Shown here piece after piece: positions 35,000 to 50,229 of a stretch of 64,000 nucleotides of DNA. Each line of letters starts with the position of its first letter. Position 1 is the stretch's first letter. Made by a program: the position numbers and the translations under genes. The notes beneath the pieces were generated by a model. That model was given only the letters and a program-made list of their open reading frames with translations. It was not told the origin of the DNA and searched no databases. Source of the DNA: Sycon ciliatum (Eukaryota > Porifera > Calcarea > Leucosolenida > Sycettidae); contig NC_088643.1 of the NCBI RefSeq assembly GCF_964019385.1, positions 48,102,693 through 48,166,692 on the forward strand. Reading direction: 5' to 3'.

Positions 35000-37900
35000 G
35001 ACGATAGAAATTCAACGGAGCTGAAAGACTAGTTGCAATACTGAACTTCTGAAGACAGCAGATTCGATCTCTCCCAACCAGACACGATACTAAAATGTCC
35101 TCCTATCGCCACCTGAAGCCACAATAATGAATGAAGTGCCACGCGGTGCACCTAATTTATCCTATCCGTATGTATGCGTCCACGCACTACCACACCGTAC
35201 TCCGAGTAGAGGCTAGAACCAGTCACACGCGATGACAGCAGTCAGCAGGCCTGCATCATGCGGAGCGCTGATCACGTATGCCTTCGACTTACTTGACAGC
35301 GGATGAGGCTGCGCTAGTGTTGGCGTTCTGGCTGTGACAGTGAGTAGAAATGCGGGGGAGAAGTGAGTGTTGGTTCACCACTGCACTGTGACTGGATCCC
35401 TCAGTTCGCTCAGCTGGATCAAAGAGAGAGAGAGATCTTTTCACACTCCACGTCGCGTTCGCAGAACGTGCCAGCCGTCAGTCCTTTGTTACAGGTTGCT
35501 GTAGAATAGACTGGAGTCTAGGACTATGACTGGGGGATGTTGCATGAAAGCTAAGACTAAGACTCCAACAGCGTAGCAGATCTACCCAGTGGAGAAATCA
35601 CAACGCGAGGCCCTAGCTTTGCTATGGAGTGGCGGTTTAGTCGGCGAAGCTAAAGCTGGTCCAGTTCCTCAGGAGCAGGGGGATTATGTATCATGTAGAC
35701 GTCAAACTACGACTATTATACAGGGTGAATACGTGAAGCGCAGGCAGGGCCTGGTGCGCGTGTGCCTCGAAGTCAAAGCTGACACACTGTATCCCTAGCC
35801 ACTGTCATCCACCGTGAATCCCGCTTATCTGTGTACGGTTGCCGTAATGTTGCCACTGCCCTGGAGTAATCGCATTGGTATGAAGCGCAGAGAATACTCG
35901 TAAGACAGCAACCAGAATACTGATCTACCAATGCGCGCAACCAACCAACTAACTAACTTCTCCCTCTGCGAAAATGTGAGCTTCCGCGATGGAGCGGCAG
36001 CTACTAGTACTAGTAGTAGTAGTGGTAGAGAGGAAAGTCACTTTACTACTAGTCATGTAGTCATGTAGATGTAGAGGGGACTTTAGAATCCAGCCAGCCT
36101 AGTTTGAAGCTTGATGCAGAGCCAGGCAGGTCCTGTGTGCACGTTTGCAGTTCCAATTGCAGTCCAAATACCGTCGAGTCAGCCCCGGCACGCGGTGCCT
36201 CTCTCCGACTCCAGTCGAACGTCTACGTCTCGCCGATCAACTCAACACTGACCAATCTCGGCAAGCAGTGCAGTCCCGTGCGCTGTGCAGCGGCCTAGGC
36301 TGCCACGCGGTGCGCTGCGTACGAGCTGTGCCTGTGGTGTCCATCATGTGCATGTGGCCCGATCGAAGCCGTGTAGATCTATGCACGCCGTACATGTACA
36401 TGTACGAACGGTACGTGTGTGTGGCGACAAAAGAAAAGGCCCGGGGAAACACGAAAACAAAACATGCACCAAATACAAGCGCAGCCTGGCCGTGTGGCCG
36501 GTGGCGGTGGTGGTTAGGTGGTATGCTATGTTATGCCGTTATGTAGATGTAGTCTAGATGACTTCGTATTTCTACTGCTCAGATGCTGCTACAATCATCA
36601 GTACATGACTGAATGTTCTACTTCTAGTACACAAAATTACATGGATGTCAGGCTGTCAGCGGAACGGAGATGTCCCCGCTCGATCTGACGATTGGAGACA
36701 GGGCAAAGGCGGAGCAGTATGTAGGGGAGGACTACGAGTGCGAGTGCGACAGCTGTATACTAAACTGTGTAAGATCAAGTAAGTAGTACTAGTAATCAAT
36801 ATTTCCACGTGGCACATTTTTGTGCCATGCTCACGTCATAAATGCATGCATGACGCGTGACGAAGATTTTTCACCGTGCTGTCACGTGACTGAACTCCCT
36901 ACTACTAGTAGTGTAGTAGTTGGAAAGCAACTCGGTGAACGTGCTTCGCTTCATGGCCACCGTGCGAGCAGCTCAGATGAGTTAGCCTGCAATGCAATGG
37001 AAGATACTCTCGATCTCCAATTATATCTATAATTACTGTAATAGCCTGCATAGACTGTAACATTTGAAGACATGCCACGTCTTCTGCCAAGTAATTATCA
37101 TTGGGCACCCTGCTGTCTGTGTCGCAGGACTACGCAGACTAACATGATGACGGAGAAGAAGATGGCAGGAACAATTTCTTGCAAGGCTTCCTATTGTATA
37201 CATGTACTAGAACATACTCGCTGGTCTAAACCCACAGTCCACACCCGGTGAATATCATGGAGCCCCACGCAGACGGAGAGCTCCCTGCCTGGTGCTGCGG
37301 CCTACATGACATCGTAAATTATAAAGCGTCTTGTACGGACAAAATCAAGTTGTAGTATGACGTGCGCGCGTGTATAGTACTGGTGCTCTACGAACGTGTA
37401 CCATGGTGTAGAGGGTACAATAATAAGTAAAGGAGTAGTAGTTTGTTAATGTTAGTTGACTGATCCTGCCTCAGTGCCTGCTGCGGATTTATCTGCTTGG
37501 TGACGTTGGAATATGTATGTGACTTGGTGGTTCATACTATCATCTTGAACGTCATTGGTAAAGACATAAGTAGTCATGTATGACCTGGTTCGCTTGTACT
37601 TCTAAGTTCTAGTAAGTACAATACTCAATAGTTACATGCACTATCTGCACACCTACATGTACATGTACGTACACTCCTCTACTGGAAACTGTCCAGGATG
37701 CTAGGATGATTTGCGCGTTAGAAATTTCTACAGTGGTCAATGCTGCTTACATAATCATTACAATTATTTACAGTTATGTACAGTGTACAGTGTATGTAGT
37801 GGACACTTTCGCGTCCACCGCCCACCGGTCAGATCTACAATACAAATGCAGGACATACAGTCATACAATAATGATGTGTGTGTCACGTCATGGAATGGTA

Positions 37901-40900
37901 GTGAGTGCGATTTAACGTTTGCGAATGTGTCACGCGGGGGAATACGCGTATAGCACGTAATAATTATCATTTTCATTAACAATCAGAGCTGTGCCTAAGT
38001 ATTAGTTGAGCGGACTTTTTCCTCTAGGCTCGCATGGATCTGAATCAATGGATCTACGGGCGATTGCAATCACCTTTCAATTGGGTTCGGCGGGCAAAGC
38101 TGTGGACAGCCGCCCTTGATTACAGGACTTAGTGGTTTATGGAGTCCATTTCCACACATCTGCGGGGCAGCGGATAGTGAGCACAACTGCCCATATACAT
38201 ACTCCTCCACTTCATTCTACGAAGCTTGAATGCAGCACTAGCAGGCACTGCACTGGGCTCTAGTCTAGGCTAGCGTAGGGTCCATTCAACGAGTTACGTA
38301 GCTGGAGATGATTCGCAACAGCTGGACACAGCGGATCACGCACTCTCATACTCGGAGTCATACTGCCAGGCCCATACTATACTCTAGACTATAGCCTAGG
38401 CCATACTGGCCCATACTGGCCCATAGACATTATTAGGTACTAATGTACATTAGCAGTCGCACGTCAGTGCGACAAGTCAACGAGACAGGAGACCGAATAA
38501 CTATCAACACAGCTAAACCTTCTCTACCCAAGACCATGCAGCTTGGGCTCAGTTGTCACAGTACATGTTACTAGTATTAGTAGACCTACATGTACTATGT
38601 AGTACTACGTGTAAGGCAGTCTGCAGTGTACATCAACACAAGCAAGATTAGAGTCAAGAGTGCCTCTAACGCCAACGGCGTGGCAAACTCACAGTACGTA
38701 ACAGTCTTTCATCGCTATAGTAGCTTAGCAATACTAGTACTATTACTAGTATTGAGTATTGTGCGTAGCCTGAGCTGTCTTCCCAGGCCACATACCACAT
38801 GCAGGACGGAAACGTGGACAAGCCAAAGACGAGTGGGCAAAGCCCGGCCTCGGCTCAAGCTGTGAAACAGTCATTGCACTGTCCGGCCTGGGACGCGTAT
38901 CGGCAGAAAGCGGAACGCAGTTGCAGTGATGCGTGTTGGAGCAGCTTCTTATCGACACTGCCATCACGATACATGGCTGTAGACAGTGGCTGTAGACATG
39001 TACGTGACTGTCCTACAGATACACTGTCACTGCAGTGAACATGGCATCACCTGCAAAGGGTTTTACTCGGGGAACACTGCTGCACGGTTGATATTCCGCA
39101 GAACAGTCCCGTTTTATCCACAATCCAGCTTGCGGAGGTCTGCGGGCCGGGTAACACGCTTCCCAGATATCACAGACTGAAAGAGAGGGCGATTACAGCC
39201 ACACATCTGTAACGCACGCTCCACTGCACTGGTGGTGGTGACCGGCCCCGAGTGACGGGTCCATTGGGAACGCGGCTTCCCTTGGCCAATGACACCGCGC
39301 AGCCGACCCCAAAGCCCCGACTGTCCTCCACACAAGACCGCTACCGTGATTGAACCCTCATGCAATGCGCAGAGCCACTGATCCAGACCAGACTACTGTC
39401 AGTACTGACGTACAACGGTACAGTCATGTAGATCTACACACACACACACACACACACATACGTGGGGATAGACATGTACGCAGTGGTAGTGTAGACTGTT
39501 CACGGGGCAGTCTGTGTGTCCGCTTGCCAGAATTATGGCAGAAATAATGGACGAACACTTCGTCTGCAACTAAACTACTTGGCTAAAGTAATTTTATCAA
39601 TTGCTCTGCGGCAATACAGGAATCGGCGTAACACTAGTAACAGTACGATCGACAATGTGGACGTCTATACTTGTCTAACAATGACCAATCTGTACAGACA
39701 TCAGTACAGTCATACACATGCTGAAAGATCATCCATGCACTTTGCGAACGTTCGAAACTCCAGGTTAGTTGACATCTCACACGACACACGCAGGTCCGTA
39801 GTCATTTATACCCCTGGTAGTCCTTTCCTCCATGGCATGATCGGTCTGTGAAAGTGGCAATGCAAATCCTCATGGATATGCCTTATATGTACATGTATGT
39901 GCGCTGCAAGTGTTCTGTAAACGTGCAAATCTACACTTCGCCTATCAGTATCGCGGTTCGACCTGTTGGGTGGGGGAACGACTTGTTCTCTTGCAACCGC
40001 AAGGCAATGTACAATAGTCTACATTGTACTTGTGATCGCACCAGCTGCGCACCGTCGCTGTGGCTCTGAACGTATCATGCATCAGGCAAGATCACAAGCA
40101 CATAACGTTGGTGGTACGAACTCCCTACTGTACTACTACTGATCCTGTGCAGATGTGCAAGTCAATATCGTCAAGTGCATGACACTGTAGTATTCTTGGG
40201 CGAAGAATCTGGAAATACTCTTCACAGGAAATACCCTCAGCTGTGCACGTGCACGATAATGATAATTATAACTGTGACAACGGGTACTAGTCGGATTCGG
40301 TGTGCCCAGGGTTTTAGAAGTCTCAGATATCCCTCTTCTACCAGCAATATACGAACTTTCGGAATGAGGAACGAGTGCGGGAATCCAAGTTTGCAGTTAT
40401 CACGCGAAACCCGGATAGGTAGTGGGTCACTGACACTGGGTTTCACGAACGGGGTCGAGACGGGCCAGAGTGGATCCGACGTGACTAAATCCTACAGCCT
40501 GCGTGTACATGCATCACTGCCAATCTTCACTAGAAACCAGGCAGTTGTTACTATACTACATAATGTAGTATCTTACTACGCAGCCGCTGGCTTGTGTCCG
40601 TTTGCCGTGTCATGATCTTGACTAAAACAGTAAAAGCGGATACTTACCGGTAATAATCCATAGGAAACATTAATTTTCGCGTGAGTGGTGTTGAGACAGC
40701 TGAGTCTACAAGACTACACCGCACGCTTCCGCCTAACCCTTGTTTCCTACCACTGCCAGGCCAGGTTACACGCGTGCACGCTGCACACCATCCAGCGCAG
40801 CCTGCACGCGCACGCGAGGGATACGGGAGCTGTCATCTGGTCTCCTAGTGTTGTGTGATCGTGTGCACACAAGTACAAGGCTGCACGCGATCGCCAAAGG

Positions 40901-40920
40901 AGTAGATCCGGGACCGGGAT
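35000..40920. other. Region upstream of the Sox gene, no gene seen
   Basis: Unique-looking sequence with GA and TAGTAG runs, ACATGT palindromes and a short CA array at 39439-39458. Any promoter or enhancer of the Sox gene would lie here, but I could not pin down a TATA box or start site. Confidence 0.5.
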
Positions 40921-40928
40921 GTATTTTA

Positions 40929-41514
40929 TAGTGTTGAAACGAATAATCGAATAATCGAATAATTTAGAATATTCGTGGGGTGAACGAATAATCGAATAGT
41001 CGTAGGAATTATCAGAAATCGAAAAAAAAAAAAAAAAAAAAAACCGATCTATGCTCAGTGCTGACCCTACTGATATTTGCACTGCGTAGATCTGCTCGTA
41101 GTATTTCTTCTCAATCACTTCTCCTCCAAGGTTTAATCTCCTATCGGTATCTAGTAATACATGTACATGTACATGTACTTCTGTTCTTTCCATACGAGGG
41201 AAACATGGATGCAGTGAATGTGATTTTCGGTCTTTGACCACTTTCGACCAAGACCCTATGCAGAGCTGGATCAAGCGTTGCACACTCTGGGGGGTTATGT
41301 ACTCTTGGCGGTACAGGTTAACCGGTTTTGCACCCCCACATAACAAAATCCGATAATCAGCAAAAAAATATTTAAAAAACTACTTAAAAAGTGCTGAAAA
41401 AGTGTTGAAAAATGCCATCATGCGTATGATAGAATATAGATTATTCGTTCGATGGAGGGCGAAATTATTCGATAGATTATTCGTTCGAAGAATCCGTGTT
41501 CGGTTTAAACACTA
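40929..41514. mobile_element. Non-autonomous hAT-like element, 586 bp
   Basis: The ends TAGTGTTGAAACGAA and the mirror of TAGTGTTTAAACCGAA are bordered by a perfect 8-bp duplication GTATTTTA (40921-40928 and 41515-41522). Subterminal regions are packed with CGAATAATCGAATAA words on the left and their inverse on the right, typical of hAT binding repeats. The interior holds an A run at 41022-41043 and fragments also found near 21930 and 52900. There is no transposase. Confidence 0.9.
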
Positions 41515-41522
41515 GTATTTTA

Positions 41523-44500
41523 GCAACGATGGTCACGTGAGCGGAGTGTTGTGCACGCGTACATGTAACATGCAACAGGGTGTGAAACCATGAAACAGTG
41601 CCGATCAGCTGATCAGGACGAACCGTAAGCACAGACGACCCGACGGGCTTGTGAACGCGACAAGTGTTGGATACCCCGTCACAGAGGTGTGACCGTATTC
41701 ACATTCTCGTCGGATTCTTGCACCCACAAACTACATGATTCATTGATTGTACTGTACGGTAGCGCACTCCCATACACAGACCAACGCCTGTCGTTCCATG
41801 TCCTGTGCGACTGAAAAATGACCAAAAGAAATCATTTTCTTTCCTCAGATCTACGTGTAGGCCCTGAAGGCGAAAGGAACTACAGCAAGCAGCAGAATTT
41901 CACCAGTTGGGTTTCTCTTCAGTCTAAACAAAAGAAGTCTAAAGACAAAGGCATTCTCGTCGATCCGAGTGCGACAAGACCGTGGATTGTGTGACTGCCC
42001 GTGTCTGTATTCCTGTCCATATTACAACTACCAAAGGCCTATGTTAGTATGTTAGTATGTACATTGTACATGTACATGTAGCTGGCGTCTGGATCGAGCG
42101 AGACGCACAGCTACACAGACATGCAGCAGCTGCCGGCATGCCAGCTGTAGACTGTAGTGCAGTGCCAGTGCCAGTGGACAGTCACAGAGAAAACATTCCT
42201 CACACTCACAGTGCAGATCTACTAGTGTATTCACTGTATTGGTATCCAATGTACAATGTACAATGTACATCTGTACTAATACTGTACTAATAGCATTAGC
42301 ACAACGGCACGGCAGTGATCGATGTACTGAGTGCAGCTAGCTAGTGCCAGCACCAGCACAGGTCAACCACTGTGGCACTGACACTCGCACTGGAAACAAC
42401 ATTCAACAATACAAGACATGATGGGCCAAAGTCGACAACGCCCACGTGGTGAACACAGAACAGTGAACACAGAACAGTGAAGCTTTCCAGTTCCACTGGT
42501 CCAGACGTGCTTGCTTCTAGTATCCTGAAGCTATGGCTGGCACATTTCGAAAAGTGCAGTAATTTTTATTTTCCTGTGTGCACTCAATACACGACATCGC
42601 CACAAATAGGAAACGAATCAGACATACATGTACATGTACATAATTATATTGTACGGTGTATCCATTGTATGTGTTTGCTCGTGCTTGACTCCACATACAT
42701 GTACAATCACGGGACGCGCTGTGCTACATGCATAATACACGACACTGCAGTGCCTCATGATCTCAGGGGGCACACATGTACATGTACATGTCGACATGTA
42801 GGTACATGATTGTACTAGTCGACTGGATCATGGAAGACGGATTCCGGAGTTTCGGCCTTCCTAAATCCTGTTTAAGTCCACAGTGGAAATGGTACATCCG
42901 GAATCGAGGCAGTACCACAGGAAAATGTACACTGACATCATCTACATGTACATGTACGTGTACATGACTGTACATGTACATGTACATGTACATGTACTCG
43001 TGCATGTGAAACTCACGACAAGCCAAAATTAATGTACCTTTTAGTTTAACTTGCAGCGTCTCCAACGCATACATTGTATAATAGCAGCAGGCACCGCGAG
43101 TGTTTAGTATAATGTACAGTCATGTACATGTACATTGTGCATATCCGCTGTAGCCTGTAGTGGGATTGTTGTGGTCTTTGACTTTGGTATTGTGGGAGAC
43201 TATCACTGACTGTCTATCAGAATCTAGTGTAGGAGATACTGTACAATGACATTATGTAGCCTTGTACATGTAGGTCCAGCAATGCATCTGGAACCTGTTC
43301 AGTTGTCACCCACCTCTCTACACCAGTCCAGGTTCCGTATTGTGCGTCCCTTATGATGGTTTCCAGGTGAATTCGCATCGTGTCTGTTCGCCACACATAT
43401 CGGTTATACATGTACTTATTGTACTAGTTATTATAGCACACATCATAATTGTTATGTGCATGTGCATGTACACGCTCTCCACTGTCAATGGGTATTGAAT
43501 GTCCGCAGTATTAGTCGATGTGAAACTGCAATGTGCGGATACCGGATGTCGTGAGTGCGCTGGTGCCTTGCCCATGCCATGCCCATGCCATGGCAAACAG
43601 TAAGAACACGGGACTGTCACTTACTTGGAACTAACTGTTAGTTACTTGGTGAAGCCAAGGGTGTTTGCACAGCTCAGGGCATCAACGAACATCTCAAGAC
43701 GTACACCTTGTACATGGTGTACACGGTGTACCATGGTGTACATGATTGTGCAGCCTGAACGCAGTCGAAACGCTGGTACCTGTGCTAACTGCTAACTGCT
43801 ATGCATCCTCCCGAGAACGGGACATTCATAATTATATCAGTACATGTACATGTACATGACAATCATGGTATAGCCAGGGTATGACTAGCACGGGTCTCAT
43901 CATGCCCCGGCGTTGACCAAGGGCATGGTACCCGTTGAAGCCGGTTTTGCATTTCTTCCTCTTCGTCTCCTTCTCCAGAGTCCAGAACCCTTCTGTCAAC
44001 ATTCCGGTGGGCAAGTCATGTTATTCCCATTGTAGCAGTTTTTTTTTAATGGGCTGGCGGTACAGCTGTACATGTAATCCACGCTGCGCCACTCTCAACG
44101 CCTCAGCTCATGCTCAGTGCATGCATGCAGTCGATCGAGTCACACTATACTCGACTCCGCGATCCGATCTCAGTCTCGTCTGGACACAGAGACACGTGTG
44201 TTTCACGTGCATACAGACATGTACAATCATGTAATATGTATGCATGGACCATCACGGCATGAGCTTGGACTTAGCAAGCATTACAGCAGTAGAGCAGCAT
44301 ATTGTGTCAAGTAGAGCACCAGTGGCGTGCACCGTCCATTGCCAGTACATGGAATTGTATTACTAGCAGTACGGGCGTGTGAGTGGGGTCCTTCGGTAAC
44401 GTCAACCTGCAGCAAGAGAGAAGTCTTGGCAAACAGCACGCCGTGCTTGTACCACAGAAGATCCACTTGCGTTGTACAAGTTACATTATTTCACTGCCAG

Positions 44501-47500
44501 TGCAGAAGAGAAGGTAGAAGTGATTGTCCTTGACATTGTCTCCTAGTGCCAACCCACCATGCCTATTTGCATTGATTGCTACTACAGAACCTCTTAGAAA
44601 ACGAGATTTCAGAGACAGTCGGAATGTACAAAACCCTCGGGCAGAACCATAAAAGTCCACTTTACTCACCATACCTCATTGTCGGGCTGGCATAATGGAT
44701 TCGATTGGAAAACGGGGGAAACTATGTTACTTCACACACTTTCCGCCTGTCACTACCCTGTTCTCGACTCTCTAGTACGTATATGAGAAACTGGATCATC
44801 AAACTCGGATACGAACCTCTCGTTCAGTGTAAGATCCAGCCTTATATAACAGAACAGGGACTGCATCAACAATGCGAACATGTGTAGTGTGTAAGTTATG
44901 ACTCCCCGGACGTGCGTCTTTAAAAGAAGGGTGCCCTCCAACCGCTGTAGTGTACTCGGTATATTGTATTTGTAGGTCTACAGCCAGTCAGGCGAGATAA
45001 GAAGGCCAGGCTAGCAACGAATACTAGAACCGGCACTGCAAGAACTCACTGTACCTGTATTAGTGCTTGGTGGACTGGCCTTCACTCTACATCATGTACA
45101 TGTATAGTGTATTAGTTGGGCCATAACGTTAGAAGTTAGAACATGCACTTCAGTGAAGACAGAGGGAAACACCTGTCGCCACTTTCTTGCCAATCATCAC
45201 AAATGCTCAAGTTATTATGGCACATAATTGACAGTAAGGATACCGAACTACACGCACATCGCGCAAAGAAACTGTGTACGAAGTCGTTCACTGGAAAATG
45301 TCGCGACCAGGTGCATTGCCCGAACTCTCCCTGGTCCCTTCAACGAGTACGTTTTACAGGCAAAAGGGTTGAAGTGCAGCAACAAGCAATCACTCAAATC
45401 ATGATACTGCCCTGCTGCCACGTGGCAAAGATGGACGCACACCTTGCCGTGCGACATCATTAGTCAGTTTCTGGAAAGCAGCCGGTGTCGGTGCACGTCG
45501 ACATATTTTCGACCAGTAGCGTTCTGCAGTTCTGGTAAGTGGTAGCACAGACTTCACGTTAGCAGTCACAGTCCAGTGGGACCAGTGGCAGTGCACCACC
45601 TACATCTGTACACTCGAATGTACATGCACATGTACTAGAACACGTTCAAACCACAATGTACATTGTATTTTAGCATTCGCATGTACAATGTAACGGTCAC
45701 ATGATTGTACATGTACATGTAGATCTACCGTCTTCGAGCCCCTATAGTAGGCTATACCATAGCAGTAGCGCCGTGTGTTGTCCACAGGACATGTGTATTT
45801 GTGATTGTAGTACTAGTATTATACAATCATGTACGTACCCTTTTGCTATCAGGGGAGCCGCAGTCCACAGTAAGTAGCTGGTGACATGTTTACTGACGCG
45901 AAAGGGGAATGAAATACGGAACATGATAATGAATACTTAGTACATGTAGCTGGTGTCCCTTGCATTAGTTTATACAGTGTGCAGTCATGTAGCACAGACA
46001 CAGTCATGTCAGTTGTCCATGCTGCTATCAATCTTCATCAACAATGATTACGTACCTGTACAATACATGTGCAACATGTGCAATCGTTCATGATTATGCA
46101 ATGATAGACCTAGCCCAAGGTTAAAGCCTTCTTGCTTAATCTTGGAGCGTATAATACAATTGACACAAGGTCAGGGAGAGATGGTGGCAAGGTCTGATAC
46201 AGTCAGGAAGTGTACAGTTGCATAGGACATGACCTGGCAGATATCATGCTGCAGCTACGTAAACGTTGATATGACTGTGGCTCACCAATGCCAATGCCAA
46301 TGACAATGTCATGTGGATCAAAAATCTCACACTTCGGAAGACACTGCATGCTGCTGTCAACACCTCGTGGATCACGAGGATCAGGTAATCACTATCATTC
46401 TGCAACACATGACACTCTGCTCTTTGTACAGACTACAGTACAGAGCATCCTAGATCCTAGCAGCTTCCATCAGGAACTGGTTGGCGGCATGTTCCGTGAC
46501 CTGCCCATCGTGGCGCTGTCAACAGCTGTATCGGACCAGTGCCTCTAAAACGTGTAATGACAGACTGGCAGGGACAGACCAGCCTAGTGTGGAGCATGGC
46601 ACATGGCATCGCAGCTGGTGACATGCCGACAAAGCACTACTACACAAGCTACGGTGTCTAGACGTGTCACGACGCATCGTCCAACAGATCTACCTGTGCC
46701 GAGCAGTGCCTGCTACGACCGGGACCCTGTACCCATCACCAACCCCCACGACCCCAATACAGGACAGACCACCACATCATACAAGACAGGGCAGATTAGA
46801 ATCATGTCTGCACTGTAAACACGTCGTTTCAATGCTTGCCTTCAGGCACCAGCACACCAACACACCAGAACCAAGTATTGGACACTACACTTTACATTGT
46901 CCGGAAAAATGGAATGCGCCACTCAACATCTGCAGGCAATTTGCGCTGAAGGGCAAAGGAGCCGAAACTACCACGAACCAACTCAACCTGGTGCGGGCAC
47001 GTCAAACGACACCACTGCCACTGGCACCAGCAACTCCTGCACATGCTACAGACAACTTCAGGCCCACTCAAGCAGCGGTGTCCGGTGAAGATGGTGTGAC
47101 CAACACGACTCAGCATGAAGTGAATCATTCCAGCACTTGTAGCTGACCACACCTTTCCGCAAGTCTCCTGCACTCATGCAGACGGACAGAGTCAGTATCC
47201 GTACGCACCTCAGCTGCTAGTCTACGATGCAGAACACCTGTATGGCTGGCTAATGAGTTGCTGGCAACGACAAACTTTCCTTCGATGTGATGAAGTATTA
47301 TTTAAATGGCACAGTGCACTGCCCCCTAGTGGGCCAGGAATCCAGACGTCCGCAGTCTATTTCGATACAGTGCGGTCCCAGCATGAACACAGGCCTGCAC
47401 TGTAGTAAGCACATCTGTAAGTTAGTTGCTTGTGAGCTGCTCTTGGTCCAGTCTGGACCGCCTGAAACGCACTACTGACTGCCGTGGACAAACACTGTTG

Positions 47501-49470
47501 TCGAGTGTTCCGTACGGTACGTCACTACATGAAGACCAACATGCGGGCCGTCCTGTCGACAGTTCAATTTCATGGTCAGTAGAGTACACGTAACATATCC
47601 ATAGGTGACTGTAGAAGTCAAAACTTAGTAAAGTTAGTGTACATTATACACACGTGCTGTAAACGAGGGCATTGGCATTTTGTGTCCAGGTGATTCCAGA
47701 GGGAAGTCCTGCCAATTGCTGCGTCAGCGGGGGAGTTCCGTCCATTCAAACCACCCCGAGTAACTATTAGACAAGCCCCATTTACACCCAGTAATAAATT
47801 GCCAATGCGCGCATATCAACCCCCCAATGAAACCCTCTTGAAGTCAAGACACCTGAATAGGAATGATCAGGAAAGAGAGCACTGAGGCTGAGCTGAGGCA
47901 GAGCATGCTAGCAGGCACAGCTCCAGCTGTAGTCCCACACAGACTTGCACTGTGTCAGGTCACACTTCACTCACTCTCCACACAGTCTGGAGCAGCACTG
48001 ACTGACACAACCCCGTACCCACACTTCTCCAGTCACAGTTGACAGTCACAGATAACTGGTTAACCGGTTGTACGTCAACGTCTCAACGAGGGAGATGTGT
48101 TGCCCAGTGGTAGATGAAGAGATCTCTGGAAGCATCTGCTCTGTGACGCTCACTACACAGACTGCAGACTGTGCTACATCATGCTCATAGAGCAGCTCCT
48201 ACCCCTATGCTATTATCATGATTATAATGCTAACATGTTGTTGTTTATAGTAATACTTCAAAGAAGTAGGCTGAATCACTGAACAAGTAACATAAACTCT
48301 GCATGCTGTAGTCTGCACTCTGCAGTGTTGCAAGGACACTGAGAACAGCATTGCGTGCATCGACGCTTGTGCTGCCCGCTACAAGTACAACACACTACTG
48401 ATACATGTAGCAGTACAATCATAGTCATTGTACGTCGCTTGATCACTATTGCATGTCACTGCATGTCACCATCGTATTGCTACTCTGCAGTCAACTATTA
48501 CACTAACTCGCTGCTTCCTTCATTCTCCAGACAAGTACAGACAAGTACTGGTATGCATCATCATCATCCAGCACGCAGCAGTACTAACATGATAACAGCA
48601 CACTGTACAGCAACCAGCGCTTAGTCAATGCTTGTCAAACATGAAGATGACACTCCGTGTCAAGGAACGACCCGAACACAATTCACAACCAGACAGCCAA
48701 CGCGTTTCGTCTGACGCCGCAGTTCACCGTCCCATTGGGACGCCTACGCGCACAGGCGAATGGCATCCTTGGTGTCAATCAAATCACGGCCTTCGCCAAG
48801 GCTTTCAAGCCGACAAATGACGCCGAAAACAACACGGCAAGTTTCCACGTCGCCTGGTAAGGTCGAAGTAAGTTAGAGTTCCATACCGCTTCCAAGACGG
48901 TACTAGACAATGCTTCTGTGATAATATCAATTATGACTGTTATAAGGGCTCCAGGAGCATGTAAGACGACATGATAGACATACAATGATACATGCAACCC
49001 TACAGGACAATGTGAGAATGTGTCAACAACCTGAATCCCTTGTAAAGTAAACACAGAACGTACTACACAGGAGACACGGGATGGGACGGGGGCTTGCTGG
49101 CGACATGATGCCCCCACTGAATTGAACGCTGCAACTCTGAAGAAAGTGTCAGGGCGCAGTCAGTGTTACATAGACATAGTGTTACGCACTGAATACAGTG
49201 TCATGTAAGAAAAGCAGCCATGACATTTTACTACTGTTCGCCAGGATCCACTGGCTCCCTGATTGGGAGGATACTTCAAAAAGCAAGAGTCTTCTCCTCC
49301 AAGCTCCTCCCAGCCACTGCTAATTGCCAGCAGAACTTGTTCACACGACACACCACGATGTATCAACAACTGCTAATGCCTCCCACAAGAAATTACCAAT
49401 GCTTTGTATTCACGATTCAAAGTACAATACCATACGGTCACAGGCATGGAGTGAGTGGAAAATGGAAGGG
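41523..49470. other. Gene-poor, ACATGT-rich sequence
   Basis: No supported gene. Long alternating runs of TACATGTACATG occur at about 42610-42640, 42770-42790, 42945-42997 and 43840-43858. Frames up to 160 codons (46664-47146) lack domains and splice support. Confidence 0.5.
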
Positions 49471-50190
<720 letters not shown>

Positions 50191-50229
50191 GAGCGAGAGA
50201 ACTAGTAGAACCTACACACTCACATGCAT

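Noticed and set aside
38000-38170. GC-rich, possibly structured RNA gene
   Set aside because: No recognisable snRNA, tRNA or rRNA boxes could be found; structure by eye is not enough.
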